Source of the DNA: Cydia pomonella | Taxonomy: Eukaryota; Arthropoda; Insecta; Lepidoptera; Tortricidae | Assembly (NCBI RefSeq): GCF_033807575.1 | Contig: NC_084715.1 | Coordinates: forward strand, 9,783,349 to 9,847,348 | Length of the DNA stretch: 64,000 nt | Direction of reading: 5' to 3' | The notes under the pieces: model-generated | Told to the model about the DNA's origin: nothing | Seen by the model: only the letters and a program-made list of their open reading frames with translations | Databases searched by the model: none | Program-made: the position numbers and the translations under genes | Shown here: piece by piece, positions 46,329 to 59,249 of the stretch | Position numbering within the stretch: position 1 is the first letter of the stretch | How the letters are laid out: every line of letters begins with the position of its first letter

Positions 46329-47179
46329 TATACAGGCTGATCAATCCAAAACGGTCAGTATGGCAATCTCTCATAGTTTCTGACTTCTCTGTTTTATACA
46401 GGTATAATGAAAGCTGATTTTGATATTAGTCCCCAGAGTCTCCACTCACACTAATAGCGATTCAACATGCGTTATATGTTATAAATAATATTTAGCATGG
46501 CAGAAAAAATGGTTTATAATTTCATATTTTAATGCGTGTAAAGCGTGCAGGTTTCACATAATTTGGAAAATGAAGATAGAAAATGTACTGTAATCGTCTT
46601 ACTATAATTGACTGAAGTAAAATATATGCGCGATGTTATTAGTTCGTGTGAATATAAAAAGGTAAAACTTGTACACAAAGTATGTTTAAATAAAATCGCA
46701 TTTATATCAAAAGAATTAAGGATCGAAATGAAATGTTTTGGTAAAAATGTCAGACCATTTAACTTCATTAAAGGGTTGTCGACATAAAACTGACTGCGCC
46801 GGTGTCAACATCTATTAGCAATGTTTTCAAAGCTTCCTGGGCTTTCTTTTTATTGGTGTCATCAATCACCTTTCAATCAGTGATTTACTTAACTCAGGCC
46901 GCATTTTTCTGTTGTGCCTGGCTCAATCGACAGTGACAAATTAAGTTCTATCGCTCAACGGCTTTCGTGGGCCACTTCGGCTGTGATAGGGAAATATACT
47001 AATGGACTTTATTGTCCCTTCGTTTTGCATAATCCTAAATTATGGCTTTGAATTTAGAAGTAAATAAGTTTGTTGGATATTCGATTAGGAGGCTAAACTT
47101 TGCTTTGATATATTGGACACGAGTTGAGTTGTTCTTGTTTTGGGGCGGGTTGTTTCAAATGTTTTGAAAAGATGTGTCC

Positions 47180-47367
47180 CGTCGAGTTTCTTGTCGGTCC
47201 ATATTGGGGTAACCTCCTCCAATTGAGGGGGGATTTAAATCTACTCGGGTCAGACTCGGGTCGGGTGTAGGGTTAGAACCGGTGTAGCTTTATTTGACGT
47301 TCATAATCGCATTGTAATATGCCTACTTGAATAATAAAATAAAATATCTTTATCTTATCTTATCTTA
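47180..47367 (+). mobile_element. LINE 3' end with (TTATC)n tail
   Basis: TTGACGTTCATAATCGCATT...GCCTACTTGAATAATAAAAT is a 3'-terminal sequence common on insect LINEs. It is followed by a (TTATC)n tail at about 47347-47367. 46330-47179 holds nothing else recognised. Confidence 0.6.
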
Positions 47368-48040
47368 AACCCGCAGCAATCTTATATATGGTCCAATTGT
47401 AAATATGGAAATTTTGACGTAACTATTTGTATTGGATGGCAGCTGCCGATGCCATTTAACGATGATCCCTTCGCTCAATATTCTTAGTGCAAACTGTACA
47501 CAAGCTCGCAATTACAGACAGCGTAAGGCGACTAGCTCAGAACCAATATGTACTTAACTGTAATCGCTAGACATGGGTGACGTAACGTGAAACATAAGCT
47601 ATCCCTCGGGCCCTACTCGAGATCCGTAATCCGTACCCGAAGGGACAAATTCCGTATTTGTCTAATATAGGTAATGTTATCCTTACATTAGACAGGCCTG
47701 TAAGAATGAGTTTATTAGACACGCCCGCCTTTCTTCTCGCCTCCATCTGTTCAGTTCCTTCCTTTGTCAGATAATCGATTACAAATTGTTTCAATCTTAT
47801 CGTTTTAACCTTTCCCCTTTTCCGATCCCTGAATTTAAGTTAACTTTTAGAGCTGGGCGTTGCGTAGACCATACTGTCATAATCCGCTTATTTGCAGACT
47901 CGCTCAGCTCGATTTCTGTGATTGAAAAATAAACCCCAAACAGTTGTGTCCAAAGTGTTGTGATTAGCAAGTGTTTGTGTAATGTGTTGAGCTGACCGTG
48001 AACGGTTGGGTGTAGCGGAGTGGCGGGTCGGTAGCGCTTC

Positions 48041-48169
48041 ATGCAGGGGCGCGCGGCCGCAGGCCCGGGCGGGCTCCGCTCCAACCCGCGCGCCCTTCCG
48101 CCGGTGCTGCCGCCGCCGCCCCAGTTCGCGAGCGACCAGGAAGCGATGCCGGCCAACCAGATAGCCCAG
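48041..48169 (+). CDS. Weak candidate first coding exon (43 codons)
   Basis: In a local GC-rich island (about 48000-48170) an ATG opens a frame MQGRAAAGPGGLRSNPRALP through VLPPPPQFASDQEAMP to NQIAQ, then CAG|GTGCCA, a poor but possible donor. A stop lies just upstream in frame, which supports this start. No family recognised. It could equally be a CpG promoter with a chance frame. Confidence 0.25.
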
Positions 48170-48660
48170 GTGCCACACTAAGAAACTGAAACGTCGAATT
48201 GGGTGTTTATTATTTGACAACATTTAGACACTTCTTTGAAAACGTATTGCTTTGACTGTTGTAAGTCAGTTTCCTGATGTCAACTTTGAGATTACATGGG
48301 GTATTTGGGGGATCATCAGTATTAAACACCAAAAATAACTATCTCACACTGGTTTGTCAGGTTGTGTAGGGCCACGTGGAAGACAAAAGCTCCGAAAGTT
48401 TACCTTGTGGTACTTACCGGGCTTACACTTGACACAATTCCGTTAAAATCACTGAATGGGTTTTCTTTTTTTATTTCAAAGTGGATGAGGATTTCATTTT
48501 ATATACTGTTTCATCCGTCTCAAGAGTGATACCTATTGTTGCACGGGTCTTCATCTGCGAGAAGCTCGACCTCAATCACACCACAAGAAGTCACTTCAGT
48601 CCAGTAAACGTCAGAGTACAGTCATCATAAGGATATATTGAAATGACCAAGGTGATCAAA

Positions 48661-48806
48661 TGTGACGTTATCTATGAAAAGGGACCTTATTGTCGATGGC
48701 GCTTCCGCCGTCATAAACGATGTTCCGATACAAATACAACGCTGCGCGACGCAATGCGGCGTAAGCGCTATCGACAATTAGGTCCCTTTTCATAGATAAT
48801 GCCACA
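48661..48806. mobile_element. MITE family B, copy 2 (146 bp)
   Basis: Nearly identical to 46185-46328, differing by a few substitutions and a CG insertion in the loop. Similarity this high between copies 2.5 kb apart indicates recent transposition or local duplication. Confidence 0.85.
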
Positions 48807-48849
48807 AATATGTCTGTCGTCTGAACATGCATTCTAACGCCTTGACAAA

Positions 48850-49814
48850 AGAAATGTGCTCGTTCTCGTGAGCGCCTTGGCCATTCCTATATATCTGAGA
48901 GTGAATACTCGGGTCGTCCAGTATTCTCCAAAAAGCATTATTTTGCGTTAGCAGGATTATTACCGTAGCTTCACAGACAAAAAACCGATAAACGAGAATA
49001 TTCGCGCGAACTGCCAACGCTTTGTTATCTCTCATGCTGTTATGAAATAGTGCGCCAGATATTAAAACGGTATAAGCGGAATATTGCATATATTTCATGG
49101 GTTTTCATGACCATGATTGTTAATCCTACAAAGCATGTACCTAATAATATAATAATATAAATATGTTTTTTTTTTATCTTTATTTAACGAGCTTAGTCTA
49201 AAAGACGATGCCGCTCAATAATACACATCGAGAAGTGTTCTTACACTAAAACATTTAAAAGCTAAACAGTTCATTATTTTGTCTTCGGATGGATATTAGT
49301 TATTTAATCACTCTCAGAGACGGCTAAATAGATTTGTACTTATTAAATTTACGACATATGTACTATACGTATATTTACTTTATATCCTGAATGAAATAGT
49401 ATTTTTATCCCGGAAATCATCCCATATGGCTGTGATTTTCCAAACTTTTCATGAAGCGCAACTCCTATGCCATTAGATTTTTTTCCACCCTGCTGCTTAT
49501 AAGGCCCCTACGATCGTGTACCTTTGCCTTAGGGTCTGTTTACATATTGATTAGTGTTTAGTACGAGTTAATACATTTGCTACTAAACGTAAGTACTATC
49601 TCGGACGGTCGATGTTTGAAATGTCATTGATATGTCATAGTTTTCAATTGTTTGGTTGAGTTACATGTAATGCCCGTGTTACAACAACGCTATATGCAAC
49701 ATTTAATTACTTTTTATATAAAAAAAAACAAACACATTACAAAATTACCTCTGCCATTTAGTTTCCTTAAACGAACTTACTCATGCCCCGAACGGAATTC
49801 AATAAAAACACGGT
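48850..49814. other. Non-coding stretch
   Basis: AT-rich sequence with no supported gene. The 102-codon minus frame (48790-49098) overlaps the MITE end and has no recognised domain. Confidence 0.35.
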
Positions 49815-49905
49815 GTATATATATATATATATATATTTTTTTTTTTTTTGTGTAAATTACATTGTAAATCCTTATTCAGGAAAAGCCATACGATATAATA
49901 ATCCT
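49815..49905 (+). mobile_element. (TA)n plus LINE 3' tail
   Basis: A (TA) run at 49815-49836 and a T run precede GTGTAAATTACATTGTAAAT...AAAGCCATACGATATAATAAT. This matches the 3' tail of the LINE at 1-3066. Confidence 0.55.
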
Positions 49906-49936
49906 TTGCTGTATTAGGTTATATCCTTGTAAGGTG

Positions 49937-50019
49937 TACAGTTAGCTGTAGAGATAACTGACCTCTCCTGCATAAAAAAAAGTTGCAGGAGGGTGAACTA
50001 TCTCTGCAGCTCACTGTAC
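49937..50019. mobile_element. Foldback element, GTACAGTTAG ends
   Basis: GTACAGTTAGCTGTAGAGATA and CTCTCCTGCA pair with TGCAGGAG and TATCTCTGCAGCTCACTGTAC over about 83 bp. Related to the elements at 7180 and 43451. Confidence 0.7.
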
Positions 50020-52438
50020 TATTGCACGTGCCAAAACGTACGTAGATATGTAAAAATAGGTATTTTTCACGGTAACTGAACTGCGAAAACGTGCGAAAAT
50101 GGTCGTGTGATTAATTGAACAAGGCAAAAAGAAAGGAAGTTACCTCGTAACTAATCCACCCGGGATTTTAGCAGTCTTATTATTATTTGATTTGTTTAGA
50201 CAGACGTTACAAAGAATAATCCGCGGATAATATTTCCACCGAAAATCTGATCTGCGGTGAATGTTTGATGTTCTGCACACACGGAGGAAATACTACAGGA
50301 GTACACGTCATCAGTACATCTTTCCAAATAACGGTTTTACGAGAAGGACAATGCAGCACACATAGGTATAAAAAAAAGAAAATACGCACGAATACTAAAA
50401 TTACTCTCATTATTAGGTACACATCCATACTAAAACCATACAAAAACACTAAATTCAAAAAAGTGATGTAAAAAGTATGTCTGTCAATAACATTTATTTA
50501 TTTATTTCTTTAGGATCACCAACAGACAATACATTATGAAAAAATAATCTGTAGCTTACATAACATTAAGGGTATATGTTTGTACAATTATAGGTAATCA
50601 CAGCTTATTCCAGTATCTTAGGACAAACAATATAGGTACTTACAGTAAGACATTTAGACTTAAGCTATTAATAAATAAAATGTAACTAAAATTTAAAAAG
50701 TATTAAAAGAATAAATAGCAGGAAATTATGTTAATTGAATTAATTAATTTGCACTTTGCGACAGAAAAGTGACGAAATAACATATCATTAACAGTAACAT
50801 ATTTTAAGACGAAAATCGAAAATGCATAAATAAGTTGCGGAAAGAGAACAGTCCTAGAATGTATTGGTTCCGCACATACTCTACGAGTATAATAGATATA
50901 GGCGTAATATAATAATATCTTATATGTAAAACGTCAAAATCTCCCATCCCACCAATGATTTTCTCATCACGCGCCAAAAACGATTTCAAGACTGCGAACA
51001 ACCGTTTAATAGTTTTTCTTATAAACGGTTAGGTATAGGTAGTTATAGGTACCCTTAGCTGAGATTTGGTAGAGGGGACAACATATGAACGGAAAGGCGT
51101 ATTATTAATCCAGTATTTAGTCAGTCTGCACATTACTCAACCAAGGGAAAAATAGCTTGTGTATTTGCTTGACGAGTTCAGCGGAGAAATGATTGGAGTA
51201 GGGGTGAGGGTTGTTTGGGTATACTTACCTATATGTATTTGAGATTGGAGATTGTATGGTAAAATGCACATAAACATAACAATATAAGGAATGATACAAT
51301 AACAATATAAGGAGTATTTATATATATAATTTTGGGGTTGCCAACCTATACTTTTGTAGTTTTTGCGCGATATCGCATCGCGTCGATGTTTGAATAGGTG
51401 CATTGCATGGATGGTTGGATGACTCCATTGAAATTACGTGTAATGACTTCTTAATTAACTTTAGGGGTTCTCTATTCTATTTGTATTCTTATTAATTGTT
51501 AAAGTCTTATAATGTCATGGAATTCATTGTCGGCTTAATAACTTTAATTAATTTCTTACGTTGCCTCGTTTAATATGTTTCTCTGGCTTTTCTAACAGTA
51601 GGTACTGACATGTGAGAAATTGCATTCTATCTCTTCGTTAAAACACACGCGCCTTAAATCGCCTTTTATGATTTTCACAAAGGAAAATACTGACGTCTGT
51701 AAAGTAGATGAAACAGAGAAATAATGACATTGTTATATCGAATGTTTAGCAGATACATACAAGTAATAAAGAATACGTTAAATGTACCGTACCTACAAGA
51801 CCTTGTAATTCTATTGCTTAAGTTCACTGAACACATGTAGGGCCTCTATAGATCTTCCAACATATTGCATCTGGTTTTGATAATTGCCGGTTAAGTAGGT
51901 GCAACGAATTAAATCGATCTACCAAATACCGCAATGTTACGCATCGTATGAAATTATCTGTAAAGTTTGCAGAGGCCCTAAATATTTGTTAATAAATATC
52001 TAATTAAAAACCTTTATAAGTAGTTGTTGAGTGGAGATTATAAGATATTTATTTATTTAAAGGTCGGAAAAAATATAATTATTGAATCACTGATCGATCA
52101 GGTTCTCTTACGAGCAGGTGCGTTTGCGACATCTAGCAGTTCACATGTCTGTGATAATGGTGGCGAGCATGTCATTGTAGGAAGTTGCAATTTCCAATAC
52201 ACGAAAGTTTGCCGAGGGTAGCTTACCGTCGGAGTTTGTGCCTATTCCGACTTACCTTTGTGTTCCAGGGTAGTGTGACCCAAATGTACTCGCTATTATT
52301 TACTGAGATTTAGAGCGCACTAACTTGAATTTAATGCTGCGGTTGCCGCCTTAGAGAAGTGCAGGCCGAGTATTCCCATTGTGCACTGAGCTTGAGTCGA
52401 ATGGTCCTTCTAGTCTATGTCAGTGTGTTCTCGAAACC
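50020..52438. other. Non-coding stretch
   Basis: AT-rich, only short frames without recognised domains, and no clear repeat. Probably intergenic or intronic. Confidence 0.4.
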
Positions 52439-52678
<240 letters not shown>

Positions 52679-53604
52679 AGAAAGCAAAAGCTTGAATGCA
52701 ATACGATATTAAATAGTTTGTCATATTATGATTCAGTTCTGAGCAACTAGGTAGTGTAGGGAAGTAACGCCTCAGTAATTTCATAGGATTGAGTTTTTAG
52801 CCAGTCTATGGTTGCTTTTTTGCAATCAAAATAAATCAAATAGTTGTAGCGGATATATATTAGTGATTTTATTTATAGTGTTGTGTTAATAGGCAGATTG
52901 TGCAGCGAATTGTCTGAGCAAATTTAGATTTAGTTGAAAGTCTAGGCGCCACACTGTTTCGTCTTCTACGTCCCGCAATGGCTGGGTTATAATTCAGAGT
53001 CTTATGCACTTTGACAACAGAGCTTACTGTATACAGTTTACGCATTGAGAGAAGACCGCATTCATTGTATAGTTCAGCAGTAGATTACCTATACGGCTTT
53101 GGTCCAGGACTATACCAAGGTATTTGACAGTGGCTACCTTTTACATTGAGGTGCATTGCAGTCTGGTCACACTTGTGTACTGTCAGTTTGAGTTGAAATG
53201 GCTACGCTAGGCTAGGGTGTTTATTTTTAACTATCTTTGACAGGGCCAGAAATATTGTAAGGTGGTCTGTAATAGATGTGTAAGCTGAGGTTCTACATCG
53301 GTTCTACATTGAGGAAATTGAGTGTTAGAGGCAAGGAACTACTTAAGACGGAAATCCGTTGCTCATGTTGCATCGAAGCTTAGAAACGTGATAAAGACAA
53401 GAAATCTCTAGAGACGAAATTAAAGAAGCACGAATAGCAACATTAGCAACCGTTTTCATCGCTTATGTAATGTTTACATATGTATATGTATATTTATGTA
53501 TGTATTGTGTTACTCGTAGATATGTATCTAAAGATTGATGTGATCGATTTAAGATTCGAAAAAGGTTTTCAACTCACCACTCAACATAATTAGCAAGACT
53601 TTTA

Positions 53605-53682
53605 AGTTTAAAGTGCACATCGTAAAACTGATTAGAGTATTAAATACACGACGAAATGTACATACGATGTGCACTTTAAATT
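53605..53682. mobile_element. Short foldback element
   Basis: TTTAAAGTGCACATCGTA pairs exactly with TACGATGTGCACTTTAAA across about 78 bp. Confidence 0.7.
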
Positions 53683-53699
53683 TTAAAACACTGCAGTCC

Positions 53700-56600
53700 C
53701 TTTACCAACTGCACTAGTAGCAAGCATATACGCAAACGAAAAACGGTTTTATTATTTTATATAATTAAATGTACAATTACAAGTTAACAAAGCTCCACAA
53801 TACATTTAGTTTGACTGTGGAGTCAGGTATTTAGTCTCATTTTCTACTTGGTTGTATTAGTTATGTGAAGTGCGTCGTGGGGAAACTAAAAGCGGTGATT
53901 CGTGGGCCCAAATTTTCACGCTGTTTGACAACTGTCAACAGACGACACATTCTAACATTAGTTATAATGTTTCATGTGTTCCATAGCCACCAAAGTTTTA
54001 CACACAGTACTGAAACTGAGTGTGAAGACTGGCTTTTTTGGATGTTTGACTCTCCGTCCTTCACTCCAAAGCGACTGTAGTATAACTTCTGACATTGTTT
54101 CAACTGTTTCAAGCCACTGCGGCCGAGGCGGAATTGGATTTTTCCAAGCTTCATGAAGAAGCTTTGTTTATTTCTGGCTTTGTGTTGTTTTATCTATTGT
54201 GATCTCTATTCTTTCGTACTTCTATTGTGTGTTTGCAATATGTACATACTTAAGTCTCTTACTAGTTATGTATTTCCTTGGCACGCTCTGAAGTTGTGTT
54301 GACGGACATGTGAAAACAGTTTCATTTTTCGAACGGTCAAAACAATGACGTAACGGTCAAAAAAAAAGTAGTAGGTACTCTTTGAAGTCCGATCCTAGTT
54401 ATTTACTTATATTACTACAGACGGAATCTTTTTTAATGTGGACAGAGTGTCTAGTGTCTACTATCTATTTTTTGTGGCGATTATTAGTTTTATAATATAC
54501 TACATGCTTATGTACAATAAGTACGTCAGGTGCTTCAGAATGTTGCATAAAATACTTTCGTTAATCTGGAAAAGAAAATGTAAATGAAAAGGCATTGCCT
54601 AGTGATCAAAATACTATACTTAAATCTAATATGTCATCATATCCGCTCATCACCCATTACTGCTATATTTTTTTTTCATCAGTCTATTTTTGGAAATGTC
54701 ACTCTTTCTGTATTGCCACAAACCACTTTATATCTAAGGTATGAAAAATGTATAGGTGCTTACTGCTTTCAAATAGATACATCAAACCATCCGCATCAGC
54801 ATGTAAATATTTGGTTTGCAAAAAATATAAAGTTACATCCAATTTGCTCTTTCATTTGAAGCTCATCGATCTAAGGGTCACACAGTATAAGGACTAAAGA
54901 CAGTAAGTTATATTCTAATATTTACGTTCCATGTTCAAACCTTGGATAAAATGACTGCTCGTCTCTTATTAACTACTTAATTAATGTAATCACTACATAC
55001 TTTAAAAATATCTACTACATATTTTTCTCGGTGTCGTTAAACATAAATCTTCACTCGGCACTTCAAAATAGCAAGTATTAAACAAGATTTGCTCTATACA
55101 ATACTATTTATCTTCAAATTAGGTCGAATGAAAAGATAAAATGAAAATACACTGCTGTGGACTACTGTGTATAATTTTACTTTGTTTCGGCCCTGTACGT
55201 TTTGCCACACGTGATCCAATTTATTTCGCAGGTCGAATTACAAAGCGGATATTAGGCAAGCTTTTGAACCTTTTGATGTTGAAATAGGTTTTATTGATGT
55301 TAGAGGCTTTAAATAAACACGTATATCGATACTAACTATACCTAGTACCTATCCATTTGAACATGATAAAATGTAATTTATCACAGGTACGCAGAAATAT
55401 CACTTTTTATGTTACTGCTCTTATAGACTACATTGGACATCGCGTTTCTAACGCCTCACATTTTGAGACGCGTCGCGTCGTGTATCTTCCTTAGATAGTT
55501 TTGAATTTCCTCGCATCACTTACCATCATCGGTAACGTCATGCTATTAGTATTTAATTTAGAATTTGTTTTTCGGCTATGTTATAAAAGGACTCATTAAT
55601 TATTTTTCACCATACCAGCCGGTAAACGCTCTATTGATTGATATAAAAAAAACGGATGAGAAAGTTTAATTTTATCCACATGTGTGGCAAAGTAATCGGA
55701 TGTGAATTTTGAGTTGTTTCCTTGTGTTTGCTGGTAGTGTCCAGCTTTGGCTTTGTATTTTATAAGATTTTTTCGTATTTACTGTGGCATCACCAGCTCA
55801 CAGTTGATATTTGAATAGTGCTCTGTCATAGACATGTCAGAGTCAGGGTGTCATAAACATATCACTAGTTAACATCATATTTCGCCGTTCTCGCTAATTT
55901 TCACAACTTATTGAAAGCACTACTGCCAATCACATCTCTAGTATCTAGTATCAGTGTTGTGTGGACGAAGAACACCGTGCGAAGTGGAAAAATCCTAAGT
56001 CTAAGTTGGACGACTCAAGGTAACGGTTCTGAGCTTAGCTGGCGACAAGGACAGCCAGAATCACCACCAGCGGTCTTCAACGGTGACCAACGATTCAGCC
56101 TCACAACTCCCGGACTGAAAGGCAACTTCGCCCTACACTATTTTGCACTTTAGTTAAATTTAATAATCTACTTTTAATATATCACAACTTTCTTGCTCAA
56201 CCAGCCCCTAAATTTCATTCCCTATCGCCCCCCTTTTTCGAATTACAGTCCACTCTCTCGCTATTGAACGGGTAGAATTAACTTTTAAATGATGATTTTC
56301 AATGATAAATATTTAATAACGTTTATTTGGATTTGATTTGATTTGATATTTTACAGTTAGAATTTTCCTTGCGTTGGTGTGGTGAAAAATTTTGTTTCAC
56401 TCAGTGGCAAAATTTGTTTAACCCTCGTGCCTTGAACCATCGCAACGATCAAGAATCTTTCGCTTGGTATTGACACGAGTGGTTACCTACTGAATTTTGA
56501 ATACACAATGAAAACAACACTCTTTAAATGGCCAATTTGTTTCCATTATCCATCCAGTGTTAATGAGGGGCACAACCAAAAGTCCGACTTCATTTGAAGT

Positions 56601-57014
56601 TCAAATCAAGCGTTGAATATTCCGTGCTTTGTTCCATTATTGATGCAAATTCTGCAGGTTGGCGGGCGGAGCCCCATTTTTCTAGGTTAATGTATTCTCA
56701 TAAAATTCAAAAGCGCTTCATTCGGCTCGGATTTACGAACTGCTAGTTACTCGTACGTAACATGGAACATGGAAGTTCAACTAGCGTGTGAGCAGCATGG
56801 TAATTAGGAGCGGTAACTAACATGCTGTGATGGTAATGCGAACATAAACACGGTTAACACGGTATATTACTTAATAAGCATTTTTCTAAGTTGTATGTTC
56901 TTTTAATATCCATAGCGTTCCATTAGGCGCTTTACGAACTGCCTGTAAATATACAAGTCCAATTAGCATGTGACCAGCATGGTAATAAGAAAGCGGGAAA
57001 TAACTAAAATAAGT
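53700..57014. other. Non-coding stretch with possible repeat remains
   Basis: No confident gene. The plus frame 55911-56153 lies just upstream of a (TTTGA)n-type tail near 56330-56350, which suggests an old retroelement 3' region, but no domain is recognised. The rest is AT-rich. Confidence 0.35.
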
Positions 57015-57232
57015 GGTAAGTAATAAATAAACAAATATAATAGGGACATTCTTACACAAATTGACTAAGTCCCACGGTAAGCTAAGAAGGCTTGTGTTGT
57101 GGGTACACAGGCGACGATCTGGGTATCTGTGCTTATCGCACAATAAATGCCCTTACCGGGATTAGAACCCAGGAACATAGGTTTCATAGGCAGAGTCACT
57201 ATCCACTAGGCCAGGACCAGACCGGTCGTCGG
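57015..57232 (-). mobile_element. tRNA-derived SINE, copy 1
   Basis: On the minus strand it has box A TGGCCTAGTGG (57213-57203) and box B GGTTCTAATCC (57169-57159). A body with GGGCATTTATTGTGCGATAA and ACACAAGCCTTCTTAGC follows. The head starts near GACGACCGGTCTGG at 57232. Confidence 0.75.
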
Positions 57233-57235
57233 TAA

Positions 57236-57985
57236 TGAGAATAATAAATATTATAGGGCAATTTTACACAGATCGACCTAGTTCTACAGTAATAAAATAA
57301 GGCTTGTGTTGTGGGTACTAAGACGACAATACTAAATATAATACATAGCATAGGTATATACAAATACTTACATAGAAAACATCCATAATTCAGGAATAAA
57401 TATTTGCAATTGGCTACTTGACAGTTTTTTGTAAATAATGTCAAACGATCTTGATTTTCCTGAGGATCAAATGTCTATATCGGACTCATGTCATTTAAGC
57501 AACACAAAGGTCAGAAATTAGAGTTAAAGTCTGACGCTCGCACTCGAAGATTGAAACGCCTCTAACAAAATGATAACATGACGTGACATTATACATATAA
57601 GTCTGTCCTAAATGTATGGAAGATCAAAGAAAATTGCCATTTTGACCCTAAAATATTGCGTTTATTTGTATAGCTGTCATACAATTTATTTTTCAATAAA
57701 ATGTATGGAATCGAATGGTACCATTTTTTTTTCTATATTTGAACGACAAAAAAATTTTTTTTTGACACTTTGGAGCCTTGTATTTTTTTATAATCTCAGT
57801 ATAATTTTTTTAAATTCCACTTTTTTATAATGGATAGCTCATTTTCTATCCATTTAACTAAATTTTGTTATAATATTCAACATGTGTCAAGTACCCAATT
57901 AACACACAAATGCCCTTACCAGGTTTTGAACCCGGGACCCCCTGCTCCGTAGGCATGGTCACTATCACTACTACCGACTAGGTTA
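57236..57985 (-). mobile_element. tRNA-derived SINE, copy 2, split by an insertion
   Basis: Its body (57236-57414) shares GGCTTGTGTTGTGGGTAC with copy 1. Its head (57894-57985) has box B GGTTCAAAACC (57932-57922), CCCGGGTTC context and a decayed box A. The two parts are separated by the TIR element 57415-57893. Confidence 0.7.
57415..57893. mobile_element. Non-autonomous TIR element nested in a SINE
   Basis: Bounded by TACTTGACA and TGTCAAGTA. The outer AATTGG/CCAATT words may extend the inverted ends. The interior is homologous to 15591-16026. It interrupts SINE copy 2, so it inserted later than the SINE. Confidence 0.8.
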
Positions 57986-57999
57986 GATCGGTATATAGG

Positions 58000-58924
58000 T
58001 AGTCAGAATGTACCTAAGCTCTAAGCTTCAGAAGTACTTACTTCTAGTTCGAGATGAGAAATGGTTTCAATACATTTAATTTTAGACGATGAAATAATGT
58101 ATATAATATGCCACCTTTGAATCGAGCCTTGCAGCACGAAGTTACCCAGTCGGTATAGTCGAATTGAATTTACTGAAGATATTTAGAATAGTCTTGGTAC
58201 ATAAGTTTACCTATGTAAGTATACGTACGGATACATTACTCGCGACGCGATATCCATTGTTCATGTTGTTCTTGGAAGTAACAACAATAATACTTCTTCA
58301 GGTTACCCATTTTCCACGAACACTTTCTAAAAGTTCACACGGTATGTTCGATTTGATATATCCGTCAATTGAGGATGTACGAGTATGTCTATGAGAAGAA
58401 CATTCTCAATTGAAATAGACTAGAAATATACCTTAATCTAACCCAATATTAGTTTTATAAATCATAGCGTAATCCAGACTTTATTTGTCGCTCCGAGTGA
58501 CCCTTCCCATTTGCCAGGAAGTCTGCACGTGGACGGTTCCTTTATAATCCAATGAATGAAATCCCTCTCGCTGACACACGTTTCCGGTCGATTCTCTATT
58601 GTGATTGCTCTTTATGAACAGCCTAATGTATCACCCTTCTAGCAATGAACCATCTATTCTGAGAAAAACGTTATATAATAAATAAGATTTCAGGAAGCTG
58701 CAGTAAGCACGAGTGAACGCAAATGCAGTTATCACATCATTGTAAACTTTGTTGAAGTGTTACGGATCACTTTACGTGAGACAGACACCCTTTTCGGAGA
58801 CGTCGGGCTCAAGAGCGGCGGGGCGCTAACAGCTGATGCCGCGACTCCCGGCCCGACGCTCGATCGATGACCGCTCCCCTCACCCCGAGACACCCACCTC
58901 ACTTTCCCGCTTTCTTTCCCTCAG
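58000..58924. other. Non-coding stretch with a GC-rich end
   Basis: AT-rich until about 58780, then GC-rich to 58920 (CGGCGGGGCGCTAACAGCTG). The last 25 bases are a strong polypyrimidine tract ending in CAG at 58922-58924. Confidence 0.35.
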
Positions 58925-58960
58925 TACGTGCTGGCGAATTACACCACAATCGCTTACCAA
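58925..58960 (+). CDS. Weak candidate 36-nt internal exon
   Basis: A strong acceptor (TTTCCCGCTTTCTTTCCCTCAG) precedes a 12-codon frame reading YVLANYTTIAYQ, followed by the donor-like CAA|GTGAGA. Phase 0 on both sides is compatible with the candidate exon at 48041. It could be chance; no homologue recognised. Confidence 0.2.
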
Positions 58961-59249
58961 GTGAGACATTTGACACGAACCAGCCTTAACTTGCCCTCCC
59001 ATTACGCAACGTTACGAAGCACAGTCACACTGGTTTGCTTGTGCGTTGGATTCTTAAAGAAATGGAAATACACGGACTCGTGTTCGGATTTGTACTTGCT
59101 TCTTATTTGCACCCCAGCCATGATGGATGACGAGTCTTATGCGACGTCACAGAAACACTACTCCTTTCTCTTTGATGACGTTCATTACTTTGCGATGGAG
59201 GTTTCCTTTTGTCTCCGTCTCCTTTTCATATTTGAGTAATCATTCATCG

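Noticed and set aside
55911..56153. 80-codon plus-strand ORF as a gene
   Set aside because: No domain, and it precedes a TTTGA-type tail, so an old retroelement end is more likely.
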